A stretch of 60,000 nt of DNA, taken from assembly GCA_949358305.1 (NCBI GenBank), contig OX442316.1, positions 15,130,001 to 15,190,000 of the forward strand, read 5' to 3'. The position numbers were made by a program, and so were the translations under genes. The notes under the pieces were generated by a model. The model ran no database searches and was not told the origin of the DNA. It worked only from the letters and a program-made list of their open reading frames with translations. This DNA comes from Strigamia acuminata. Taxonomy: Eukaryota; Arthropoda; Chilopoda; Geophilomorpha; Linotaeniidae. Shown here in pieces: positions 32,454 through 43,250 of the stretch (the first letter of the stretch is position 1; each line of letters begins with the position of its first letter).

Positions 32454-33831
32454 ATGCTCAAATTTATGGTCTTAATTTTAGTGTTGATAAATCAAATCGC
32501 TCTTCGCACGTCCAGGTATGAAGTTTCTGCACTATCTTAGTTTGCAGCTTTTAATTGATTATTTCTCGTTACAAAGCGTTGCTGACGACTGGAGTCTTAA
32601 TTTTCTGCCAGCAAATTATTCAGCCACTTCACCGAACATAAATAGTTGCGAAAATATATTTACATTTATTTACTTTTATTACACAAAATATGACTATATT
32701 TCATGTGTTTTTATTTTAGTTAATGTTAATTGGAGTCTCGAAACTAAAGGAGTTATAAAGTTGTCAGTAGTAGACATGGTAAACAAAATGGATTTCAAGC
32801 TGCCCCATGACTTTTCTGTAAAGCAATTGATAATATTGAAATAATAATAATATGCTCATTTCGATAGGAGTTTTCAGTAGATGTACAATTGAGAATCGCT
32901 TGGCTAGACAATCAATTAGGTATCAACAACGATAACTATCAAGTACTACCACAACATATAATGCAGAAAATATTTTTTCCGTTTTTGGAATATACAAATT
33001 GCAAAGCTTGTTATTATTTAATGACTGATCCTAACAAATATACATTTATTCTGTACCAAAAATACTTTATTCATGAACACAGGTAGTTTGATTTGAATTT
33101 AACTTTAAAAAATAAGAGTCTTTTTACAGTCTGCTGCTCCTGTGAAACTCTAGGAGCAAAGTGGTCTTTAACTGCAAATTTAATTTGAGACGATACCCGT
33201 TTGATGTGCAAATCTGCCGAATAGACATCATGCTAAGTATAACTTAATTTATTTAGACTTTGAAAATCTACATAATGTGAATTGTACTCAAAATCACAGC
33301 TTTTTGGCATGGAAAAGTCAACCTCTCTCTCGAAGCAGAGAAAAAAACGTACAACACACTGGATAAGGACAGTTTGCCGATTCCTTCCGAATATTTTCTT
33401 AAGAATATCGAAGTTTTGGAAGTTGATTGCGTTCGGAAACGGGCGAATACTGAGTGTAAATTAATATTTTTAACCACAGAATCAGTTAATTAATTAATTA
33501 ATTAATTAAATATTTTGTAGGTTTTTGCTTTACTTATAAATACACATTTGAAAGAGCAGTTTTACAACACATGCTCGTTACGTTTGTGCCTTCTGTTCTA
33601 ATTGTGATGCTCTCGTGGATATATTTTTGGTTGGACGTGGACTTAGCGGCCCCTCGGGTTGCTTTGGGTCAAACCTCACTGCTCACTTTGGCTGCCCAAT
33701 TCAATATCGTACAACGAAATTTGCCAACTGCTTCTAGTGTAAAGGCACTCGACATTTGGATGTTTGTCTGCATTTTTCTGGCGTTTGCATCGTTAGTGGA
33801 ATTCGCTGTGGCTTACGGTTTTAAAAATTAA
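32454..33831 (+). pseudogene. R7: Cys-loop receptor truncated before M4
   Basis: Exons are 32454-32515, 32577-32644, 32720-32778, 32868-33082, 33154-33236, 33300-33455 and 33521-33831. All domains through M3 are open, but the G of the conserved TTT-GAA after M3 is missing and the shifted frame stops at 33829-33831 (317 aa). Homologous M4 sequence continues, without a frame connection, to 33983. Other unusual residues are Tyr in M1 (WIYFWLD instead of WISFWLD), KFNLRR in the Cys-loop and CKACYYLM. The promoter motif and splice sites are intact, so the lesion looks recent. Confidence 0.85.
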
Positions 33832-34814
33832 AAAGAAACGTTCGACAAGGACCACGTGTTAAATGCTTCAAAAGCAATCAAAAATGGTTTAATTCACGGA
33901 ACATCGACTTTTGGGCTAAAATAATTTTTCCACTTTTCTTTTTCTCGTTTAATGTAATTTTCTGGTTGTATTATTTATGTTAAACCTGTTTTGGTCTTAA
34001 AGTTTAACATTCTAATGTCTTGGCTATAAAGAATTAGTGAAACTTCTATACACGCTGGAGTGTTCGGCACTCCAATTCTTATCACTAGTTTTTATGATAA
34101 TATGTGATGCTGCCCTTGCGCAGCGTCCTTTGTATACAACCATGAATAAATCAACACTTATGCAAATATTCCTGTACGTGATGCGAATTAACGTAAAACT
34201 TTTAAACTGTCGACGGCACAATCGATTTGAAATTAAATTCACTGATAAATAAAAAATTGGAAAATTAAAAACTTTCACAACATGACAAATTACTCTCTAC
34301 ATTTATTATTCTTGTTAGTTTTATCGAGTTTTCAATCATTTTTAATAAAGTATTATTGCTTTTACTTTTGTAATGATTTAACGAGCAGAATCTTAAAAGA
34401 AGTCCACCTGAAACCTTGAAATCTTGAAATCCACAGTAAATCCCTGAAATCTTAAGTAGATCTTCAAAATTTAACAAATTGTAGCAAAATTGAGCAAAAT
34501 CTTTAAAGAAATCTGACTGAAATCCTGAAATCGTCGAGATTTAACAGAATTCCAAAATCTGATATGCGATTTTTGTGATTGGCAATTTTAAAAAATCGCA
34601 TGTTTGAAATCCTGTTAAATCTTGAAGATTTTAGGATTTCAGGTGCATTTCTCGGAATTTAAATTACCGGTAGATTTTTTATTAATTTTGCACAATTTTC
34701 GAGATAATTTATAAGATTTCATGAATTTTAAAATCTTGATTCTTTCGAAATTACCAGAATTGAGTAACCTACCTGGGCTACCGGTAGCCCTCTCGTCCAC
34801 AAGTGAATTTTAGG

Positions 34815-34827
34815 TCACCAGACGGCA
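34815..34827 (+). promoter_or_regulatory. CTCF-like motif upstream of R8
   Basis: TCACCAGACGGCA, 292 bp before the R8 start. Confidence 0.33.
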
Positions 34828-34980
34828 ACCCAATACAGCAAGCGAAGGTTCTGTGACAGAAATCGAAATTAGCACTTTTTGTGTGAGGTGACACCTTGAC
34901 TTGTTGATTGGCTTGCCTTTGTGTCATTTTAACAAATAATAAATAAATAATAAATAATAAATAAAAGATTTCCTGGGTGT

Positions 34981-34993
34981 GTTACTTAGTAAC
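34981..34993. promoter_or_regulatory. X-box-like motif, R8
   Basis: GTTACTTAGTAAC, 126 bp before the R8 start codon; still perfect although the gene is interrupted. Confidence 0.6.
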
Positions 34994-35119
34994 GGGAAAT
35001 GCAAATAGTGAATACTATCCAAAAATTCGTTTTAAAAGTTTGGTGGTTATCCTGGCACAGGTTTACCTAATAGTGAAAATTGAAATTGATTTGAAACAAG
35101 ACCAAAGAAAAATCAAATA

Positions 35120-36529
35120 ATGCTCAAATTTATGGTGTTAGTTTTAATATTGACAGGTCAAATCGCTTCTCGCACGACCAGGTATGAAGTTTCTGCACCA
35201 ATTTGCATGATTTTACACTGCTTTTAATTGATTATTTCTCTTAACAAAGCGATGCTGATGACTGGAGTCTTAATTTTCTACCAGCAAATTATTCAGTCAA
35301 TTCACCTAAAATAAATGGTTGCGAAACGATATTTACATTTATTTACTTTTATTACACTAAAAAATGAATGAATTATATGTGTCTTTATTTTAGTTAGTAT
35401 TAATTGGAGTCTTGAAACTAAAGGAGTTATAAAGTTATCAGCAGTAGACATGGTAAATTACTAGTAAAAGGGTTTCAGGCTACTTCTTGACTTTACTGTA
35501 AATCACTTTTAAATATTGAAAGAATTTATGATCACTTCGTAGGACTTTGCCGTCGATGTACTATTGTTAATCGTTTGGAGAGACAATCAATTGGTAGATT
35601 TAAACAACGAAATGTATGAAGTACTGCCACAACGTATAATGCAGAAACTATTTTATCCGTATTTGGAATATACAAATTGCAAAGTTTGTTATCATTTAAT
35701 GGCTGATCCTAAGAAACATTCATTCGTTCTGTACCAAAAACATTTTTGGCATGAAGTCAGGTAGTTTGATTTGAGTTTAGCATTAAAATTCAAAAAGTTA
35801 TTTTTACAGTCTGCTGCTTTTGTGAAACTCTAGGAGCAAAGTGGTCTTTAACTGCAAATTTGATGTGAGACGATACCCGTTTGATATGCAAATCTGCCGA
35901 ATAGACATCATGCTAAGTATAACTTAATTTATTATGACTTTGAAAATCGACATAATGTGAATTATAAATCAAAATCACAGCTATTTGGCATGGAAAAGTC
36001 AACCTCTCTCTCGAAGCAGAGAAGAACAAGTACAGAACACTGGACATGAACAGTTTGCCGATTCCTTCTGAATATTTGCTCAAGAATATCGAAGTTTTGG
36101 AATTTAAGTGCGTCTGTAAATGGCCGAAAACTGATTGTAAATTAATTTCTTTAACTACTAAAAATTTATCAATTAATTAATTAATTAATTAAATATTTTG
36201 TAGGTTTTTGCTTTACTTATAAATACACATTTGAAAGAGCAGTTTTACAACACATGCTCGTTACGTTTGCGCCTTCTGTTCTAATTGTGATGCTCTCTTG
36301 GATCTCTTTTTGGTTGGACGTGGACTTAGCGGCCCCTCGGGTTGCTTTGGGTCAAACCTCACTGCTCACTTTGGCTGCCCAGTTCAATATCGTACAACGA
36401 AATTTACCAACTGCTTCTAATGTAAAGGCACTCGACATTTGGATGTTTGTCTGCATTTTTCTGGCGTTTGCATCGTTAGTAGAGTATGCTGTGGCTTACG
36501 GTTTTGAAAAATTACGAAGAAATTCTTGA
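35120..36529 (+). pseudogene. R8: Cys-loop receptor with nonsense codon before M4
   Basis: Exons are 35120-35181, 35250-35317, 35394-35452, 35543-35760, 35834-35916, 35981-36136 and 36204-36529. The frame is open through M3 (323 aa), then the CGA of NSRQG is TGA at 36527-36529. Sequence after the stop stays in frame through M4 to a normal TAA at 36665-36667, so a single C-to-T change is enough to explain the lesion. Other changes: CKVC instead of CKAC, FDVRRYPFDMQIC in the Cys-loop, EFKCVCKW in loop C. The intron 3 element is also degraded, which fits relaxed constraint. Confidence 0.85.
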
Positions 36530-36689
36530 CAAGGATCACGTGTTAAATGCTTCAAGAGCAATCAAAAGTGGTTTCATTCACGATCTATCGACTTTTGGGC
36601 TAAAATAATTTTTCCACTTTTCTTTTTCTCGTTTAATGTAATTTTCTGGTTGTATTATTTATGCTAAACTTGTTAAACTTGTTAAACTT

Positions 36690-36855
36690 TCGACTGGATG
36701 TTTGAGAAATGTTGTGTAAATCATCCAAGGACACAAATTGCTTACCGTATATTCTCAACACATCATATTTCATCTGGATCGGACTCGGACTCAGTTCACT
36801 TTTTCTTCAAGTTTTTTTCTGTCTTATCTAATTTTTCTAATTAATTTAAAACCAG
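36690..36855 (-). pseudogene. Peptide-gene promoter relic
   Basis: Sequence gttgtgtaaatcatccaagg through ttaatttaaaaccagtctta matches the region directly 5' of the intact peptide gene (42750-42908), but all three coding exons are absent on the left. Confidence 0.75.
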
Positions 36856-37514
36856 TCTTACTATAAAGAATTAGTGTAACCTCTATATGCGCTGGAGTGT
36901 TCGGCACTCCAATTCTTACCACTTGTTTTTATGATAATATGTGATGCTGCCCTTGCGCAGCGCCCCCTGTATACAACCATGAATAAATCAACACTTATGC
37001 AAATATTTCCGTACGTGATGCGAATTAACATTAAACTTTTAAAGTGTCGACGGCACAATCGATTTGAAATTAAATTCACTGATAAAATAAAAAATTGGAA
37101 AATTAAAAATTTTTACAACGAGACAAATTACTTTCTACATTTATTATTCTTGTTAGTTTTATTGAGTTTTTAATCATTTTTAATAAAGTATTATTGCTTT
37201 TACTTTTGTAATGTTTAACGAGCAGAATCTTAAAAGAAGTTCACCTGAAACCTTGAAATCTTCAAATCCATAGCAAATCCCTGAATATCTTAAGTAGATC
37301 TTCGAAATTTTACAAATAGTAGCAAAATTGAGCAAATTTTTTAAAGAAATCTGATTGAAATCCTGAAATCTTCGAGATTTAACAGGATTCTAAAATCTTA
37401 TATGCGATTTTTGTGATTGGCAATTTAAAAAAACCGCATGTTTGAAATCCTGTTAATTCTTGAAGATTTCAGGATTTCAGTTGGATTTTTCGGAATTTAA
37501 GTTAGCTTTTTTAA

Positions 37515-37946
37515 TTTTGCGATTGGGCTTCAATTTACATCGGGAAAGTGACCACCAGCTCCCTCCGTGCTGCCGTCACACTTGATGACTGTCAGACCAC
37601 GAGAATAACACTCTGTAACTTCGCCAATGTGCAAGATGGACGACCAAAAACGGTATACCCAGTAAATCATACTACTTGCAACTCGTCACTGATGACCTGG
37701 TTTCCCTTCTCTCACCCGACTTGAGGCCATGCAATATCGGTGTCCACCCATTCCATGGCAAGAATCCCCCACTAATCTCTACTGAGCGAACAACTGCTTA
37801 ACTTGAATCTACCTTGTATTACATTTTCTCCCTTTTTTTCCTTGAAATTTGCTCCATGGGAGCAGTGAAACTTTTCTAACTCATTGTGTCATCATCTCAC
37901 TCCATTGGAGTGCGCATTAATAAATAAATAAATAAATAAATAAATA
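37515..37946 (+). mobile_element. Possible 5'-truncated LINE 3' end
   Basis: About 430 bp of clearly less AT-rich sequence end in ATTAATAAATAAATAAATAA-type repeats, the usual tail of some non-LTR retrotransposons. No reverse transcriptase motif is present and no duplication was fixed, so the call is tentative. Confidence 0.4.
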
Positions 37947-38146
37947 AAAACGTCCACCAGAGTAAACGTGTAACAGTGTATAAGGGTTGTATGATATAGC
38001 CTTCTCTTGTTATTGAATAAAATTAGTTCTTTATTCAATTTCCTTGCATGTAACATTCGTTTTCAGCAACATATAACACTTTTTTAATTGATTGGCTTGC
38101 TTTTATGTCATTTTAATAGTTAATAAATAAAAGATTACCTGTTTGT

Positions 38147-38159
38147 GTTACTTAGTAAC
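38147..38159. promoter_or_regulatory. X-box-like motif, R9
   Basis: GTTACTTAGTAAC, 143 bp before the R9 start codon. No CTCF-like site nearby. Confidence 0.6.
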
Positions 38160-38302
38160 AGGCAATGCAAATAGTGAATACTATCCAAAAATTTGTTTTA
38201 ACAGTTTGGTGGTTATCCTGGCACACTGTGTTTTAATTTGTCGGTTAACCTGATAGTGAAAATTGAAATTGTTTTGAAACAAGACCAAAGAGAAATCAAA
38301 TA

Positions 38303-39838
38303 ATGCTTAAGATTATTGTGATAACTTTGATATTGACAAGTCAAATTGCCCCTCGCACGACCAGGTATGATGTTTCTGCAAATTGCAATTAGTATGATTT
38401 TACACAGCTTTTAACTAATTATTTCTCGTAACAAAGCGATACTGATGACTGGAATAAATTTCTACCAGCAAATTATTCAGCCATTTCATCTAAACTAAAT
38501 AGTTGCGAAAAGATATTTATTTTTATATTAATTCTCGAAATATAAATTAATTAAATGCACTTTTTACTTTAGCTAGTGTAAATTGGAGTCTCGAAACTAA
38601 AGGAGTTATAAAGTTATCAGCAGTAGACATGGTAAACTAAATGGGTTTCAAGCTGCCCCGTGGCTTTGCTGTAAAGCAATTGTAAATATTGAAATAATTT
38701 ATGCTAATTTCGATAGGAGTTTGCCGTGGATGTACAATTGAGAATCTCTTGGCTAGACAATCAATTAGATATAAATAACGATAACTATGCAGTACTACCA
38801 CAACGTATAATGCAGAAAATATATTATCCGAGTTTGGAATATACAAATTGCAAAGCTTGTTATCATTTAATGGCTGATCCTAACAAATATACATTCGTTG
38901 TGTACAAAAAACATTTTTTTCATGAAGTCAGGTAGTTTGATTTGAGTTTAGCTTTAAAAATCAAAAAGTTCTTTTTACAGTCTGCTGTTCCTGTGAAACT
39001 CTAGGAGCAAAGTGGTCTTTAACTGCAAATTTGATTTGAGACGATACCCGTTTGATGTGCAAATCTGCCGAATAGACATCATGCTAAGTATAACTTAATT
39101 TCTATTCACTTTATAAATCGACATAATGTGAATTCTACATCAAAATCACAGTTGTTTTTGGCGGAAAAGTCAACCTCTCTCTCGAAGCAGAGAAGAAGAA
39201 GTACAAAACACTTGACAAGGACAATTTGCCGATTCCTTCCGAATATTTGCTTAAGAATATCGAAGTTTTGGAAGTTAATTGTGTTTGTAAATTTGCGAAA
39301 ATTGATTGTAAATTAATGTCTTTAACCACTTAAAATTTATCAATTAATTAATTATTAAATTAAATATTTTGTAGGTTTTTGCTTTACTTATAAATACACA
39401 TTTGAAAGAGAGGTGTTACAACATATGCTCGTTACGTTTGCGCCTTCTGTTCTAATTGTGATGCTCTCGTGGATATCTTTTTGGTTGGACGTGGATTTAG
39501 CTGGCTCTCGGGTTGCTTTGGGTCAAACCTCACTGCTCACTTTGGCTGCCCAATTCAATATCGTACAACGAAATTTGCCATCCGCTTCTAGTGTTAAGGC
39601 AATTGACATTTGGATGTTTGTCTGCATTTTTCTGGCGTTTGCATCGTTAGTGGAGTATGCTGTGGCTTACCGTTTTGAAAAATTACGAAGAAATTCTCGA
39701 CAAGGACCACGTGTTAAACGTTTCAAGAGCAATGAAAAATGGTTTCATTCACGAAACATCGACTTTTGGGCTAAAATAACTTTCCCACTTTTCTTTTTCA
39801 CGTTTAATGTAATTTTCTGGTTGTATTATTTATGTTAA
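38303..39838 (+). CDS. R9: Cys-loop receptor with Gly-Ser-Arg filter
   Basis: Exons are 38303-38364, 38437-38501, 38573-38631, 38717-38931, 39005-39087, 39152-39307 and 39375-39838; 367 aa, open. Same layout as R6 and R11, with no M3-M4 intron. The filter region reads LAGSRVALG, so both residues before the 0' Arg differ from the family's Ala-Pro, and no proline remains there. After the Cys-loop the conserved Trp is Phe (IVFGGK instead of TVWHGK). Loop C has CVCKF. M4 is WAKITFPLFFFTFNVIFW. Confidence 0.9.
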
Positions 39839-40195
39839 AACTTGATTTGATCTTACAGTTTGACATTCTAATGTTTTGGCTTATCTTATATTTATAAGGA
39901 AAAAAAAATCTTAGAATTGAATATTTTAATGTTAATTATTTTAAAGCTTGTTTCAACATTCTAATGTATTTCCTCTTCTTATTTATGAGTAAAAATAGAA
40001 TCTCAACATTAAATAGTCTAACTTTGATATCTGCATATTTATTTTCAATTTAATTTTAATGATTTTAATGTTTAGTCAATTTCGGAACAATCCGTTAGTT
40101 ATTGTGAAGTACTCTGTTGAGTATTTAAGCTTTAAAGCTCATTACAGCAAGCTGTATACACGTGATCAATGGGTTCAACGCTAACACCAGCATTG

Positions 40196-40209
40196 TCACT
40201 AGACGGCAC
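40196..40209 (+). promoter_or_regulatory. CTCF-like motif upstream of R10
   Basis: TCACTAGACGGCAC, 241 bp before the R10 start. Confidence 0.33.
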
Positions 40210-40330
40210 ACTTATACAGTCAACGAGTTTGGAGTTTCTACGACAGAAGTCGTAATTACTTTATAATTGGTTGATTGTCTTTTTCGCCTTTGTCTCAATA
40301 AGGTGGCTAAATAAAAGATTACCCGATTGT

Positions 40331-40343
40331 GTTACTTAGTAAC
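40331..40343. promoter_or_regulatory. X-box-like motif, R10
   Basis: GTTACTTAGTAAC, 107 bp before the R10 start codon. Confidence 0.6.
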
Positions 40344-40450
40344 GGGAAATACAAATAGTGAATACATTTGAACCGAAATATTCATTTTCCAAAGTTTGGT
40401 GCTCATTCCGGCTTCCTTAATTTTGAAAAAAGAGACAGAAAAACCAAATA

Positions 40451-41975
40451 ATGCTTAAATTTATGGTGTTAGTTTTAATATTGAGAAGTGAAACTGCTGC
40501 TAGCACGACCAGGTAGGAAGTTTTTGCACAAGTTTGCACGATTACACTGCTTTTTCTCGTTACAAAGTGATGTTGATGACTGGAGTCTTAATTTTCTACC
40601 AGCAAATTATTCAGGCACTTCACCTAAAATAAATGGTTGCGAAAAGATATTTATTTTTATATTAATTCTCGAAATATAAATTAATTAAATGTACTTTTTA
40701 CTGTAGTTAGTATAAATTGGAGTCTCATAACTCGAGGAGTGATAAAGTTATCAGCAGTAGACATGGTAAACTAAATGGGTTTCAATCTGACCCGTGGCTT
40801 TGCTTTAAAGCAATTCTAAATATTGAACTAATTTATCCTATTTCCATAGGAGTTTGTCGTGGATGTACAATTGAGAATCTCTTGGCGAGATAATCAATTA
40901 GATACAAGTATATACAACGAAATTTATGAAGTTTTGCCACAACGTATAATGCAGAAAATATTTTATCCGTATTTGGAATATACAAATTGCAAAGCTTGTT
41001 ATCATTTAATGACTGATCCTAACAAATATACATTTATTCTGTACGAAAAACAATTTATTCACAAAGACAGGTAGTTTGATTTGAGTTTAACTTTAAAAAA
41101 TAAGAGTCTTTTGACAGTCTGCTTCTCTTGTGAAACTCTAGGAGCAAAGTGGTCTTTAACTGCAAATTGGATTTGAGACGATACCCGTTTGATGTGCAAA
41201 TCTGCCGAATAGACATCATGCTAAGTATAACTGAATTTATTTCGACTTTGAAAATCGACATAATGTGAATTATAAATCAAAATCACAGCTGTTTGGCATG
41301 GAAAAGTCAACCTCGCTCTCGAAGCAGAGAAAAACACGTACAAAACACTGAATGTGGACAGTTTGCCGATTCCATCCGAATATTTGCTTAAGAATATCGA
41401 AATTTTGGAAGTTGATTGCGTTCATAAACCGGCGAATCTTGAGTGTAAATTAATTTCTTTAACCACTAAGAATCGGTTAATTAATTAATTATTTAATTAC
41501 ATATTTTGTAGGTTTTTGCTTTACTTATAAATTCACATTTGAAAGAGCAGTTTTACAACATATGCTCGTTACGTTTGTGCCTTCTGTTCTAATTGTGATG
41601 CTCTCGTGGATATCTTTTTGGTTGGACGTGGACTTAGCAGCCCCTCGGGTTGCTTTGGGTCAAACCTCACTGCTCACTTTGGCTGCCCAATTCAATATCG
41701 TACAACGAAACTTGCCAACTGCTTCTAGTGTAAAGGCTTTAGATATTTGGATGTTTGTCTGCATTTTCCTGGCGTTTTCATCGTTGGTTGAGTTTGCTGT
41801 GGCTTACGGTTTTGAAAAATTACGAAGAAATTCTCGACAAGGATCACGTGTTAAACGCTTCAAGAGCGATGAAAAATGGTTTCATTCACGAAACATCGAC
41901 TTTTGGGCTAAAATAATTTTCCCACTTTTCTTTTTCACGTTTAATGTCATTTTCTGGTTGTATTATTTAGGTTAA
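40451..41975 (+). CDS. R10: Cys-loop ligand-gated ion channel subunit
   Basis: Exons are 40451-40512, 40568-40635, 40707-40765, 40850-41070, 41142-41224, 41289-41444 and 41512-41975; 370 aa, open. Exon 4 is six bases longer than in most paralogs (DTSIYNEIYEV), adding two residues before the extra CKAC pair. Exon 3 has SLITRG where others have SLETKG. The Cys-loop is NCKLDLRRYPFDVQIC. The filter is AAPR. M4 ends IFWLYYLG. It is followed tail-to-tail by the intact cysteine-rich peptide gene. Confidence 0.92.
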
Positions 41976-42296
41976 AACTTGATTTGATCTTACAGTTTGA
42001 CATTCTAATGTTTTGGCCTATCTTATATTTATAAAGAAAAAAAATCTTAGAATTGAATATTTTAATGTTGATTATCTGTATAAATTGTTAATTTTTATGA
42101 TATTAATGTTTAATAATTTTTTTCCTTTCGTATTACTTTGAACAAACTTGAAGCTTAATTTTTATATAAATGTTACATAATGACGTGGCAATTTACAATA
42201 CATTTGAAATTAGATTTAATTTTTGTTATTTATAAAATCGTGTTTTTTTTTTTACTGATTACCGGTGTACACGTTTAGTTTGTATTGTTTGTGAAT

Positions 42297-42746
42297 TTAA
42301 TGGTAGGGTGGTGGTTCTGGAGTTTCTGCATTGAAAAACGTCCCCTCGTAAACACACTCGAGACATCCATTGGATTTTCTCACTTGTCCAACATCCATTG
42401 GGCATTCAGCCAGACAGTTTTCGTCAGTTGGGACTATACGATAAATAAAATAAGTAATACAGTATTTTATTATACACACCATATCCAGGATGTGAATATT
42501 CATCAATTACATTTGTCGCAATCACAATGGGCGCAACCGTCACTTCCGATTGACAATCCTGGCGGATGGTTGTCACATTGAACGTCGCTACAATCTGGTT
42601 CGGGACAAGACGTTGCCAAAAAAGTTGGCACTGTAAACCACATTAAAAATTAAAAATTTTACAGTCGTAAATTTTATTCTAAGAAAAATATTAACCCAAA
42701 ACTTACCCGTTAAAAGAACCAAGAAACAAATAACTTTCGCCTGCAT
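42297..42746 (-). CDS. Secreted cysteine-rich (antistasin-like) peptide
   Basis: Exons on the minus strand are 42746-42707, 42630-42511 and 42433-42297, with GT-AG introns of 76 and 77 nt; the spliced frame is 98 aa. Exon 1 gives a signal peptide (MQAKVICFLVLLT). The mature part has ten cysteines in two groups, SCPEPDCSDVQCDNHPPG ... GCAHCDCDK and NCLAECPMDVGQVRKSNGCLEC, then a Pro-rich tail (ETPEPPPYH). The spacing C-x4-C-x4-C ... D-G-C-x2-C-x-C resembles antistasin/BPTI-unrelated protease-inhibitor repeats. That assignment is by eye; any small disulphide-rich secreted peptide is possible. The donor of exon 2 (t|gtaatt) lies just before an in-frame TGA, so retention of intron 2 would give a shorter 54-aa form. 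It converges on R10. Confidence 0.75.
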
Positions 42747-42914
42747 GGTTGAGAAATGTTGTGTAAATCATCCAAGGACACAAAATGCTTATACTGTATA
42801 CTCAACACATCATATCTCATCTGGATCGGACCCAGTTCACTTTTTCTTCAAGTTTTTTTTCTGTCTTATCTAATTTTTCTAATTAATTTAAAAACCAGTC
42901 TTACTATAAAAAAT

Positions 42915-43129
42915 TGTTGTTTTATTGAATGTTATATTCCTGTCCGCCAGGTGTCTTTACCACCTGTGCACCTGTATTTGGCACTGACCAATCAGTGCCC
43001 TGTTTTGTATTTAGTGCTCCGCGCACTTTTAAACATCTGTTTTAGATTAAAACCATCACTGTTAATATTTCACCAAAAAGCCAAGCGTCTCCATTTTTAT
43101 GCCTCCAACATATTAGAACAAAAACTACA
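42915..43129 (+). repeat. copia 5' LTR
   Basis: 215 bp, starts TGTTGTTTTATTG and ends AAAACTACA. Confidence 0.96.
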
Positions 43130-43143
43130 GGTTATGGGCCCAG
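43130..43143 (+). other. copia primer-binding site
   Basis: GGTTATGGGCCCAG directly after the LTR. Drosophila copia has the same primer site, where an internal fragment of initiator tRNA-Met primes reverse transcription (established for Drosophila copia; inferred here). Confidence 0.75.
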
Positions 43144-43250
43144 CACGCTTCCACTGCGCTTAAAAATCATCAAGTTTTGTACCGGAACATTCGAGGAAGT
43201 TAAAAACGAATTTAACACGAACATTCCACAAGAAACAGAACTAAGAAACG

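Larger units (their letters stand above)
33832..35119. other. R7-R8 intergenic region
   Basis: Holds the detached M4 relic of R7 (to 33983), a duplicated 3'-flank segment (about 34030-34420), a GATTT-type repeat block (34400-34770), a CTCF-like motif (34815), a (TAAA)n tract and the R8 X-box-like motif (34981). Confidence 0.6.
36668..38302. other. R8-R9 intergenic region
   Basis: Contains a promoter relic of the peptide gene (36690-36855), the duplicated 3'-flank segment (36865-37240) with the empty site of the copia insertion, a GATTT-type block (37235-37505), a possible LINE 3' end (37515-37945), a fragment shared with the R5 3' end (about 37980-38090) and the R9 X-box-like motif. Confidence 0.65.
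39839..40450. other. R9-R10 intergenic region
   Basis: AT-rich 3' flank with two imperfect copies of ttgacattctaatg-type sequence, a CTCF-like motif (40196) and the R10 X-box-like motif (40331). No peptide gene copy here. Confidence 0.6.
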
